From Prevotellaceae bacterium (lineage in GTDB: Bacteria > Bacteroidota > Bacteroidia > Bacteroidales > Bacteroidaceae): DNA of 64,000 bases. Position 1 is the first letter of the stretch; each line of letters begins with the position of its first letter. The stretch lies in assembly GCA_030531085.1 (NCBI GenBank), contig JAUNOM010000003.1:1-64000 (forward strand). The letters are read 5' to 3'. The notes below the pieces were generated by a model that searched no databases, was not told the origin of the DNA, and saw only the letters and a program-made list of their open reading frames with translations. A program made the position numbers and the translations under genes. Of the stretch, positions 51,158 through 59,087 are shown piece by piece.

Positions 51158-52375
51158 ATGAATATGCAAAGGAAAAGGATTTTAGCACTTGCAGCTTTGG
51201 TCTTCTGTGCGGTCGTGACAATGGCGGCCGCAAGGCGTTTCACGCTTGTGATAGATGCCGGTCATGGCGGTCATGACGCGGGAGCTGTGGGCGCTTTCTC
51301 CAAGGAGAAGGACATAAATCTGCGCACGGCACTGGCGTTCGGACGCTATGTGGAGCGTAACTGTCCCGATGTGGACGTCATATATACACGCAAACGGGAT
51401 GTGTTCGTGACGCTGCATGGCCGTGCGGACATAGCCAACCGGGCAAAGGCGGACCTGTTTGTCAGCATACATACCAACTCCCTGCCGTCAAGGCGTATGG
51501 CGCGTGGACTTGAAACCTACACGCTCGGTATGCACCGTGCGGCCGATAACCTTGATGTGGCGAAGCGTGAGAACAGCGTTATACTTGTGGAGAAGGACTA
51601 TAAGGAGCGCTATCAGGGCTTTGACCCTAATTCTGCGGAGAGCTATATTATCTTTGAGTTCATGCAGGACAACAATATGCAGAAGTCCGTGGAGCTGGCC
51701 AAGCAGGTGCAGCACAATGTGTGCGCTATGGCCGCGAGACCCAACAAGGGCGTGAAGCAGGCCGGATTCCTGGTGCTAAGGGAGACGTGTATGCCCAGTT
51801 GTCTGATAGAGTTGGGCTTCATATCAACGCCTGACGAGGAGCGTCTGCTTAATGATGACGCGCATATAGACAAGGTGGCGCTTGGCATATACAAGGCCTT
51901 CATGGCCTACCGTGACAAGTTTGACGGCAATTATGCGCCGCCGGCCGGTGGCGATGGAGCTGTCGCGGTGCCTGCCCCCACAGCAAGGCCGGAGCGTTCA
52001 GAGCCGGAACGCAGGCCGAAAGGTGCCGGGGTGTCCCCGGACAGCCTGCCCGTGCAGTCGGCGTCAGACAAGGATGGCGATGCCAAGGAAGAGGGAACGA
52101 CGGACTGCCGCCCGGTGTTCAAGGTGCAGGTGTTTGTGGCGGAACGGGTACTTAGGCCTGGTGACGCACGCCTCAAGGGGTATAAGGAGGCGGAATACTA
52201 TAAGGAGGGTGGAATGTTGAAGTACACAATAGGCGCTTCATCCGACTATAACGAAATTTACAGGTTGAGAAAGACTCTTCTGGAGAAGTTCCCGGGATGC
52301 TTCATCATAGCCTTCAAGAATGGGGAGAAGATGAACGTCAACGAGGCTATAAGGGAGTTTAAGGCGAACAGATAA
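51158..52375 (+). CDS. N-acetylmuramoyl-L-alanine amidase (Amidase_3)
   Basis: A 405-residue periplasmic cell-wall amidase that cuts between MurNAc and the stem peptide. It has a signal peptide (MNMQRKRILALAALVFCAVV). Zinc ligands are seen in LVIDAGHGGHDAGAVG (H), the catalytic/ligand Glu in KEKDINLRTAL, H in DLFVSIHTNS, and the late Glu in PSCLIELGFISTPDEE. After about residue 270 a Pro/Arg/Glu-rich linker leads to a C-terminal SPOR-like segment (FKVQVFVAERVLRPGDARLK to GCFIIAFKNGEKMN). It is followed 58 bp later by an MCE-domain gene, a combination often seen in Bacteroidetes. Confidence 0.92.
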   Translation: MNMQRKRILALAALVFCAVVTMAAARRFTLVIDAGHGGHDAGAVGAFSKEKDINLRTALAFGRYVERNCPDVDVIYTRKRDVFVTLHGRADIANRAKADLFVSIHTNSLPSRRMARGLETYTLGMHRAADNLDVAKRENSVILVEKDYKERYQGFDPNSAESYIIFEFMQDNNMQKSVELAKQVQHNVCAMAARPNKGVKQAGFLVLRETCMPSCLIELGFISTPDEERLLNDDAHIDKVALGIYKAFMAYRDKFDGNYAPPAGGDGAVAVPAPTARPERSEPERRPKGAGVSPDSLPVQSASDKDGDAKEEGTTDCRPVFKVQVFVAERVLRPGDARLKGYKEAEYYKEGGMLKYTIGASSDYNEIYRLRKTLLEKFPGCFIIAFKNGEKMNVNEAIREFKANR

Positions 52376-52433
52376 ATTCCGGCAGCGCCTATATTATATA
52401 TAAGGTGTAACGGACAACAATAGAAAAGAGACT

Positions 52434-53333
52434 ATGGAAAAGGTTTTTACAAAAGAGGTTAAGATAGCCATCGTGGCAGTGATAGCCATAATGGCGCTGT
52501 TCTTCGGCATGAATTTCCTGAAGGGACTGTCGCTCTTTGGCAGCAACAGCGTCTATCTCATGACGTTTCCTGATGCCAAGGGACTGACAAAGTCAACGGC
52601 CGTGTATGCTGACGGATACAAGGTGGGTACGGTCACAGCCATAGAATATGACTACAGCAAGGCCGGTAACATAACGGTGGAGGCCTCTTTAGACCCTAAT
52701 CTGAGGATACCCGCAGGCTCGCAGGCTGTGATAGAGTCAGATCTCATGGGAAACATGAAGGTGTCACTGCTCCTGGCCAACAATCCCCGTGAGCGGATAA
52801 ACCCTGGAGGAGTGATAATAGGCGTGAATAACGAGGATGCCATGGCGGGACTGGCGGCCATGATGCCGCAGGTGCAGGCTATGGTGCCAAAACTGGACAG
52901 TATAGTGACCTCACTGAACACCATCCTCGCTGACCCCGCACTGCTGAATATGCTGCACAATGTGGAGGATATGTCGGCCAATCTGAAGAAGTCCACGGCC
53001 GAGCTGAACGGTATGATGGAGGGAGTGAACAGGACTCTGCCCGGACTGATGCAGCACGCCAGCAATACCATGGCCCATACGGAGGCCTTGACCAATAACC
53101 TGTCGCAGATAGACCTGAACGCCACTATGGCCAAGGTGAACAATACACTGGACAATGTGGAGAAGCTGACAACGACGCTGAACAGCAACGAGGGGACATT
53201 GGGACTGCTTATGCATGACAATACGCTATATAACAATCTGAACAGCGTGGTGGGCAACGCCGATTCGCTTATGATTGACCTCAAAACCAATCCTAAGCGC
53301 TATGTGCACTTCTCAGTGTTTGGAAAGAAGTAG
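52434..53333 (+). CDS. MCE/MlaD domain lipid-transport protein
   Basis: A 299-residue protein with one N-terminal membrane helix (about 9-30) and an MCE/MlaD domain (about 40-115: VYLMTFPDAKGLTKSTAVYA, KVGTVTAIEYDY, IPAGSQAVIESDLMGNMKVS). The C-terminal 150 residues form long amphipathic helices typical of MCE proteins (for example SLNTILADPALLNMLHNVED). It would be the periplasmic substrate-binding part of a phospholipid transport system; the ATPase and permease are not adjacent. A terminator follows. Confidence 0.9.
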   Translation: MEKVFTKEVKIAIVAVIAIMALFFGMNFLKGLSLFGSNSVYLMTFPDAKGLTKSTAVYADGYKVGTVTAIEYDYSKAGNITVEASLDPNLRIPAGSQAVIESDLMGNMKVSLLLANNPRERINPGGVIIGVNNEDAMAGLAAMMPQVQAMVPKLDSIVTSLNTILADPALLNMLHNVEDMSANLKKSTAELNGMMEGVNRTLPGLMQHASNTMAHTEALTNNLSQIDLNATMAKVNNTLDNVEKLTTTLNSNEGTLGLLMHDNTLYNNLNSVVGNADSLMIDLKTNPKRYVHFSVFGKK

Positions 53334-53385
53334 CCTGTCAGAAGGGAAAGATATAACTGATTAAGTAATATACTCTAAATGCACG

Positions 53386-53416
53386 CCGTTCCCCGTCCTA
53401 AACCGGTGGGGAACGG
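53386..53416 (+). terminator. terminator after the MCE gene
   Basis: CCGTTCCCC (53386-53394) pairs with GGGGAACGG (53408-53416), with a short T-rich segment behind it. It separates the MCE gene from dnaA. Confidence 0.6.
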
Positions 53417-53465
53417 TTTGTGACTGCTTTCGGACGGAAAGCATATTCATGTCTATAGAACATCT

Positions 53466-54881
53466 ATGTTACAGGATTCTAAAGCACTGTGGGCTTCGTG
53501 CCTGAGATATATCCGTGAGAATGTGTCCCCAGAGGATTATGAGACCCTTTTCTCGCATGTTTCGTTGTATACCTATAAGGTTGCGACGAAGACCCTTGTG
53601 CTGCAGGTGCCGAGTTCCTATATCTGTGAGAATATAGAGAACAAGTACATAGATGTGATGCGTGTGGCTATATTCAACACCTTTGGCAAGATACGCCTGG
53701 ACTGGTATATCAATCTGGTGGAGGACTCGCGCCTTGTCGTTGAGGGTAATGATGAGACTATGGCTCCAGACCGCAGTATTGACGCCGCAAGGAGGATGCT
53801 GGAGGTGGCGCCGGGCACCGCACAGGCACATGATCTGCCGCCGATAGACTCGCAGCTTAACCCTGCGCAGACATTCCGCACATTCATTGAGGGCGGAAGC
53901 AACAAGCTGTCACGTTCCGTGGGACTGTCAATAGCGGAGCATCCGCAGGGCACACAGTTTAACCCGATGTTCATATTCGGCCCGTCAGGCTGTGGAAAGA
54001 CGCACCTTGTCAATGCCATTGGCAACCATTGCCGTAAGATTTATCCGCAGAAGCGTGTGCTGTATGTCAGCGCGCGCATCTTTCAGGTGCAGTACAGCAA
54101 CGCGGTGATGCAGAAGAAAATCAATGACTTCATCGCGTTCTACCAGACCATAGATATGCTTATCGTTGATGATGTGCAGGAATGGATGTCAGCGAAGGGT
54201 ACGCAGGACACCTTCTTCCATATCTTCAACCACCTGTTCCGTAACAGCCGCCGCATCATCCTTGTCAGTGACAGGGCGCCCGTGGAGCTTGAAGGCATGA
54301 ACAGACGACTGCTGACACGCTTCAGTTGCGGACTGATGGCGGAGATGGAGAAGCCCAATCTGCAGCTGTGTGTGGACATATTGAAGAAGAAGATACTGCG
54401 TGACGGACTGCGTGTGCCAGATGATGTGGTGCAGTACATAGCACAAAAGGCCAATGGATCGGTGCGTGACCTCGAGGGAGTGATAAACTCGCTTATGGCA
54501 TATAGCGTGGTGTATAACTGTAATATAGATATGCGTCTGGTAGAGCGTGTCATAAGACGTGCGGTAAAGACGGATGACGAACCGCTGACCGTTGATGACA
54601 TTCTGGAGTGTGTTTGCCGCCATTATGAGGTGACGCCCAACTCTGTCAAGGGACGCTCGCGCAAGCGTGAGTTCCTGTTGCCACGACAGCTGACAATGTT
54701 CCTTGCAAAGAAATACACCAATATTCCTGCATCCAGAATAGGACGCATGATCGGTAACAGGGACCACAGCACCGTATTGCATAGCATTGATATTATAGAG
54801 AAGAAGCTGAAGACGGACAAACAGTTTGCGGAGGAGGTGGAGAAGGTGGAGACCGCCCTGAAGATAAAGAAGGAGGGATAA
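53466..54881 (+). CDS. dnaA: chromosomal replication initiator protein DnaA
   Basis: A 471-residue DnaA. Domain I is at residues 1-90; the AAA+ ATPase has the Walker A loop FIFGPSGCGKTHLVNAI (near residue 175), Walker B DMLIVDDVQEW, and the sensor segment RRIILVSDRAP. The domain IV DNA-binding helix-turn-helix carries RIGRMIGNRDHSTVLHSI near residue 430, with the DnaA signature GNRDHSTVLHS. It recognises the origin's DnaA boxes. No TTATCCACA-type cluster is obvious around the gene, so the origin is probably elsewhere, as is common in this phylum. Confidence 0.96.
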   Translation: MLQDSKALWASCLRYIRENVSPEDYETLFSHVSLYTYKVATKTLVLQVPSSYICENIENKYIDVMRVAIFNTFGKIRLDWYINLVEDSRLVVEGNDETMAPDRSIDAARRMLEVAPGTAQAHDLPPIDSQLNPAQTFRTFIEGGSNKLSRSVGLSIAEHPQGTQFNPMFIFGPSGCGKTHLVNAIGNHCRKIYPQKRVLYVSARIFQVQYSNAVMQKKINDFIAFYQTIDMLIVDDVQEWMSAKGTQDTFFHIFNHLFRNSRRIILVSDRAPVELEGMNRRLLTRFSCGLMAEMEKPNLQLCVDILKKKILRDGLRVPDDVVQYIAQKANGSVRDLEGVINSLMAYSVVYNCNIDMRLVERVIRRAVKTDDEPLTVDDILECVCRHYEVTPNSVKGRSRKREFLLPRQLTMFLAKKYTNIPASRIGRMIGNRDHSTVLHSIDIIEKKLKTDKQFAEEVEKVETALKIKKEG

Positions 54882-54999
54882 GCCCATGGTGTGTCTTTCC
54901 TACGCTGTTTGCGCATTCGTACAAAACGGTTGTGAAGGCCTTAAAAAATGCAAAACAATGTAAAAAACGCCCGAACATACGGTGAATTGTAAAATACAG

Positions 55000-55031
55000 T
55001 TTGCATTTTTGAGTTTTTTTTAGTAATTTTG
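55000..55031 (+). promoter_or_regulatory. sigma-ABfr promoter of the M23-LysM gene
   Basis: TTTG (55000-55003), 20 bp, TAATTTTG (55024-55031). The leader is about 105 nt long. Confidence 0.65.
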
Positions 55032-55142
55032 CAATCGATTTGATAATAAAAGAAAATTGTTTCGTTTTTTATGTGAAGCCTATTTGGGTTGCATGATGAT
55101 GATTGCGAAACGATTCTTAATGACAATAGGAGATACTAACCA

Positions 55143-56111
55143 ATGAATTTGAAAAGACTTTCTGTATTTGCAATAGTTGCATTGTTGACGATGATTTCCA
55201 TTCCTGCACTTGCCCAGGACCTTCTGGCGAGACAGGCTCCGGTTGATAAGCGCATGAGAACGGTGGACACACTGGCACTGCGCACTGCGATGGAGCGCGA
55301 GGAGTCACGGCTTGCAGTGAACAACCTGTATGATGACTGGAACAATACATACGCACACCGCGCGACAGAACTGCCTGATTCATTCCGCATAAGCCTTAAG
55401 AACTTCTGTATGCCTACCGTCAGCCGTGTGGTTACAAGTAATTTCGGCGCACGATGGGGCAGAAGACACAAGGGACTTGATATCAAAGTGTACATCGGTG
55501 ATACCATCCGCGCCGCTTTCTCCGGCAAGGTGCGCATGGTGAAGTATGAGGCTGCTGGCTATGGCAAGTATGTTGTGATACGTCATAACAACGGACTGGA
55601 GACCATATACGGACACATGAGCGCATGGCTTGTTGAGGAGAACGAGGTGGTGAAGGCAGGACAGCCTATTGGTTTGGGCGGAAATACAGGACGAAGCACG
55701 GGCTCACACCTGCACTTTGAGACGCGTCTTTGCGGTGTTGCGCTTAATCCGGCACTGATGTTCGACTTCCGTAACCAGGATGTTGTTGCAGATTACTATA
55801 TGTTCCGTCGTGACAGCTATGAGCAGGAGTCTGTTGTGGCTAATCAGTTGCGTGGAAAAATTGGCAATGGTGGATATGTCGCGTCTGATGTCAAGGGCGA
55901 GACGGTTCCGGGAGCTAATAGTGTTAAGCAGAAGGAAAGCAGGGATACAGAGGAGAGAAATGCGGACATAAGGTATCACAAGGTTGCGGCTGGCGAGACA
56001 CTGTACAGCATTGCAAAGCGCCGCAAGGTGACAGTGGACGAGCTGTGCAGGCTTAATCATCTGACACGTGACATAAAGGTACGTCCGGGACAGCTGCTAC
56101 GATACAGCTAA
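55143..56111 (+). CDS. M23 peptidase with C-terminal LysM domain
   Basis: A 322-residue periplasmic protein with a signal peptide (cleavage near ALAQ, residue 25). The M23 LytM domain (about 95-200) has the zinc motifs RRHKGLDIKVYIG (H and D), YGHMSAW, and HLHFETR. A Ser/Glu-rich linker leads to a LysM domain at 277-322 (YHKVAAGETLYSIAKRRKVT). It would cut peptidoglycan cross-links or, if lacking activity, activate an amidase. An amidase gene is four kilobases upstream. Confidence 0.93.
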   Translation: MNLKRLSVFAIVALLTMISIPALAQDLLARQAPVDKRMRTVDTLALRTAMEREESRLAVNNLYDDWNNTYAHRATELPDSFRISLKNFCMPTVSRVVTSNFGARWGRRHKGLDIKVYIGDTIRAAFSGKVRMVKYEAAGYGKYVVIRHNNGLETIYGHMSAWLVEENEVVKAGQPIGLGGNTGRSTGSHLHFETRLCGVALNPALMFDFRNQDVVADYYMFRRDSYEQESVVANQLRGKIGNGGYVASDVKGETVPGANSVKQKESRDTEERNADIRYHKVAAGETLYSIAKRRKVTVDELCRLNHLTRDIKVRPGQLLRYS

Positions 56112-56145
56112 TGTAAATGGATTTCTTGGAAAATGATATTATATC

Positions 56146-56201
56146 ATAAAACAAATGTAGCCTGTTTGGGACTGTTTCCTGACAGGCTACATTTGTTTTA
56201 T
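56146..56201 (+). terminator. strong intrinsic terminator after the M23 gene
   Basis: A 20-bp perfect stem, 56146-56165 with 56182-56201 (core ACAAATGTAGCCTGT), has T-rich 3' sequence in its arm. Its 3' arm contains a TTTG that lies 22 bp before the next -7 box. Confidence 0.8.
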
Positions 56202-56217
56202 GCTGTTTATAACGGAA

Positions 56218-56225
56218 TAATTTTG
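56218..56225 (+). promoter_or_regulatory. -7 box upstream of the ThiD-AraC fusion gene
   Basis: TAATTTTG at 56218-56225, 26 bp before the ATG at 56252. The nearest TTTG (56192-56195) is 22 bp away, slightly long. Confidence 0.5.
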
Positions 56226-56251
56226 TAATCATGCAGTAGCATTCACTCATT

Positions 56252-57343
56252 ATGCAGACAGGCACCATTCCCATATTGACTATAACGGGTTCAGACTGCA
56301 CGGGCGGTTCTGGCATACAGGCGGATATAAGGACAATAACAGCATTGGGTGGCTGTGCCGTTACGGCCATAACATCGGTAACGGTGCAGGACAGTGGCGG
56401 TATACGCCGCATACATGATCTGCCTGCCGATATGGTTACGGAGCAGGTGCGTACCATCATGCACGATGTACATCCGCAGGCTGTCAAGATTGGACTGGTG
56501 CGGGATGTGGAGGTGATAGCCTCCTTGCGGAAAGAGATTATAGGATGCCGTCATGTGGTGTGCGATCCGGGCATACTCTCATCCCACGGTATCCAGTTGG
56601 TGTCTGACGAGGCTATAGCTGCCATAAGCCGCTGTATATTTCCCGAGACCTCCTTACTGTTGCTGAGATGCAATGAGGCGGAGCGGTTGTTGGATATGAG
56701 GATATCCACAGACGATGACATGATGAGGGCTGCCGGGCGGCTTATGGATATGGGTGCTAAGGCTGTGCTGCTGCGCGGCGGCCATCAGACGGACGGTATG
56801 CTGACGGCATTGTATTGCGATGGTACGGACATGACGTTTTTCCGCTCGCATAACACGGAGGGATGGCAGAAGCATGGAGTAGGGGGGGCGCTGTCAACGG
56901 CTGTGGCTGTGCGGCTGGCTTTTGGTGATGACACGCCAAAGGCAATACAGAAGGCTCACGACTATATGCACCGTCAGGTGGTATATTCCGTGACTCCAAG
57001 GACACATGGCTTCAGACCTGCGGATTTGTACAACCGTTTCATGTCACTGATAGCGTGCCATTACCGTGAGGCGCATGATGTGGCGTTCTATGCAGAGCGC
57101 CTTGCCATAAGCACACGTTATCTCTCGCAGATAACAGAACGCCTGGTGGGCAGGACGCCGAAGCAGTTGATAGCGGACTATCTGATGCAGGAGGCGCGTA
57201 TGCTTCTGACCACATCCGTCCTGACAGTGCAGGAGATAGCGGACAAGCTGGGTTTTTCCTCGCAGTCAGCCTTTTCTTCTTTCTTCCATTCACAACAGGG
57301 ATGCACGCCACGTGAGCATAGGGAAGGGATTGACACACATTAG
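56252..57343 (+). CDS. ThiD-like kinase domain fused to AraC-type helix-turn-helix
   Basis: A 363-residue protein. Residues 1-255 match HMP/HMP-P kinase (ThiD) of the ribokinase fold: LTITGSDCTGGSGIQADIRT, AVTAITSVTVQDSGG, and GMLTALYCDG. The catalytic loop, normally G-T-G-C/D, is GVGGALSTA (G209-A213), so the catalytic Cys or Asp is Gly at 212. Residues about 270-360 are an AraC/XylS DNA-binding domain (AERLAISTRYLSQITERLVG, VQEIADKLGFSSQSAFSSFF). The kinase part is probably a ligand sensor. The next genes are pdxS and pdxT, so it is a candidate regulator of PLP synthesis. A run of seven G is present at 56882-56888. Confidence 0.82.
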   Translation: MQTGTIPILTITGSDCTGGSGIQADIRTITALGGCAVTAITSVTVQDSGGIRRIHDLPADMVTEQVRTIMHDVHPQAVKIGLVRDVEVIASLRKEIIGCRHVVCDPGILSSHGIQLVSDEAIAAISRCIFPETSLLLLRCNEAERLLDMRISTDDDMMRAAGRLMDMGAKAVLLRGGHQTDGMLTALYCDGTDMTFFRSHNTEGWQKHGVGGALSTAVAVRLAFGDDTPKAIQKAHDYMHRQVVYSVTPRTHGFRPADLYNRFMSLIACHYREAHDVAFYAERLAISTRYLSQITERLVGRTPKQLIADYLMQEARMLLTTSVLTVQEIADKLGFSSQSAFSSFFHSQQGCTPREHREGIDTH

Positions 57344-57365
57344 GTTTTAAGAACAATGTTTTACA

Positions 57366-57397
57366 AAATAGGAACAGATGTTTGTCTGTTCCTATTT
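57366..57397 (+). terminator. terminator that overlaps the pdxS promoter
   Basis: AAATAGGAACAGA (57366-57378) pairs perfectly with TCTGTTCCTATTT (57385-57397), followed by TTG. The loop holds the -33 TTTG of the pdxS promoter and the right arm fills the spacer. The palindrome could therefore also be an operator. Confidence 0.7.
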
Positions 57398-57412
57398 TTG
57401 TTAGTAACTTTG
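57381..57412 (+). promoter_or_regulatory. sigma-ABfr promoter of pdxST
   Basis: TTTG (57381-57384), 20 bp, TAACTTTG (57405-57412). The leader is about 40 nt to the ATG at 57460. Confidence 0.75.
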
Positions 57413-57459
57413 CACCCTGTAAACAGAAATAATATCATAAATATTAAAAATAAAGAGAA

Positions 57460-58332
57460 ATGGAAGACAGAACTATCCTCAACCGCAACCTTGCGCAGAT
57501 GCTGAAGGGCGGAGTGATTATGGACGTTACAACCCCAGAGCAGGCACGCATAGCCGAGGCTGCCGGAGCCTGTGCAGTGATGGCGCTGGAGCGCATACCT
57601 GCTGACATCCGCGCTGCAGGTGGTGTGAGCCGCATGAGCGACCCGAAGATGATAAAGGGAATACAGGAGGCTGTGAGTATCCCGGTTATGGCAAAGTGCC
57701 GTATCGGTCACTTCGTGGAGGCGCAGATTCTTGAGGCTATAGAGATAGACTACATTGACGAGAGCGAGGTGCTCTCACCGGCTGATGATGTCTATCACAT
57801 CAACAAGCGCGACTTTAAGGTTCCGTTTGTATGTGGTGCCAAAGACCTTGGTGAGGCTTTGCGCCGTATCAACGAGGGAGCCACAATGATCCGTACAAAG
57901 GGTGAGCCTGGTACAGGAGACGTTATACAGGCTGTGCGTCACATGCGCATGATGCAGAGCGAGATGCGCCGCATCACATCAATGGCTAAGGATGAGCTTT
58001 ACGAGGCTGCCAAGCAGTTGCGTGTGCCGTTTGACCTTGTGCAGTATGTTCATGACAACGGTAAACTGCCAGTAGTGAACTTCGCTGCCGGTGGTGTTGC
58101 AACACCTGCAGACGCTGCACTCATGATGCAGCTTGGCGCAGAGGGTGTCTTCGTTGGCAGCGGCATATTCAAGAGCGGTAATCCGGAGAAGCGTGCGCAG
58201 GCTATTGTCAAGGCTGTAACAAACTACAACAATCCAAAGATGATTGCAGAACTCTCTGAGGATCTCGGCGAGGCAATGGTAGGTATCAATGAGAGCGAGA
58301 TAGAGCTGCTCATGGCAGAGAGAGGCAAGTAG
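57460..58332 (+). CDS. pdxS: pyridoxal 5'-phosphate synthase lyase subunit PdxS
   Basis: A 290-residue TIM-barrel subunit that makes PLP from ribose 5-phosphate, glyceraldehyde 3-phosphate and ammonia. Diagnostic segments are [51 protein letters not shown] (catalytic Lys), [15 protein letters not shown], and the phosphate-binding [15 protein letters not shown] and [14 protein letters not shown]. Ammonia comes from PdxT, which starts 3 bp downstream. Confidence 0.97.
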   Translation: MEDRTILNRNLAQMLKGGVIMDVTTPEQARIAEAAGACAVMALERIPADIRAAGGVSRMSDPKMIKGIQEAVSIPVMAKCRIGHFVEAQILEAIEIDYIDESEVLSPADDVYHINKRDFKVPFVCGAKDLGEALRRINEGATMIRTKGEPGTGDVIQAVRHMRMMQSEMRRITSMAKDELYEAAKQLRVPFDLVQYVHDNGKLPVVNFAAGGVATPADAALMMQLGAEGVFVGSGIFKSGNPEKRAQAIVKAVTNYNNPKMIAELSEDLGEAMVGINESEIELLMAERGK

Positions 58333-58334
58333 TA

Positions 58335-58913
58335 ATGAAACGTATAGCGATACTTGCACTTCAGGGGGCTTTTGCCGAGCATGAGGATATGCTGCAGCAC
58401 CTTGGGGCGGAGACAATGCAGATACGAAACCTTGTGGACTGGGAGGACTTTCTTGGCGAGAAGGGAATGGATGGCGATTACACGGGACTGGGACTTGTGA
58501 TACCGGGCGGTGAGAGTACGGCCATGATGCGCATAATGCGTGATGAGGATCTCTTTGAACCTTTACAGGAAGCCATACGTGGAGGGTTGCCCGTGTTTGG
58601 CACCTGCGCAGGTCTTATTCTCCTTGACAAGGTGCATCTGGATACGATGAATATCACTGCCCTGCGCAATGCGTATGGCAGGCAGCTTGGAAGTTTCTTT
58701 GTTGAGGCGCCAGTTGATGACATTGGTACAGTGCCCATGACATTTATCCGTGCTCCTTATATCAGCGAGGCAGGCGAAGGCGTCACAGTGCTGGCCAAGG
58801 TTGACGGACGCATAATAGCGGCACAGCAGGACAAGCAGCTGGTAACAGCATTCCACCCGGAACTGAACGAGGACACAAGGGTGCACGCATACTTCCTGTC
58901 CATGGTTTCATGA
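58335..58913 (+). CDS. pdxT: pyridoxal 5'-phosphate synthase glutaminase subunit PdxT
   Basis: A 192-residue class I glutamine amidotransferase. It has LALQGAFAEHEDMLQHLGAE, the GGESTAM oxyanion segment, the nucleophile Cys in FGTCAGLILL, and the His-x-Glu pair in FHPELNEDTRVHAYFL. It delivers ammonia to PdxS in a dodecameric complex. Start-to-stop spacing with pdxS is 3 bp, so the two are translationally coupled. Confidence 0.97.
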   Translation: MKRIAILALQGAFAEHEDMLQHLGAETMQIRNLVDWEDFLGEKGMDGDYTGLGLVIPGGESTAMMRIMRDEDLFEPLQEAIRGGLPVFGTCAGLILLDKVHLDTMNITALRNAYGRQLGSFFVEAPVDDIGTVPMTFIRAPYISEAGEGVTVLAKVDGRIIAAQQDKQLVTAFHPELNEDTRVHAYFLSMVS

Positions 58914-58958
58914 TGAGATTATCTTAGGGATAAATAATACACTTATGTATAATAGGTT

Positions 58959-58991
58959 TTAAGCGGAGCGTGGTTCCAACGCTCCGCTTAA
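58959..58991 (+). terminator. hairpin after pdxT
   Basis: TTAAGCGGAGCGT (58959-58971) pairs with ACGCTCCGCTTAA (58979-58991). There is no long T run behind it. Confidence 0.6.
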
Positions 58992-59087
58992 TGTTTAGGA
59001 GCCTGATACAATGAAGCTTTAGGTAATGTTCTCTTGACAACAATCTGAATGGCTTCTTATTAAATGAACGTGTAAAAATATAGCCAA

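Noticed and set aside
53334..55142. Origin of replication next to dnaA
   Set aside because: No cluster of DnaA boxes or AT-rich unwinding region was visible around dnaA.
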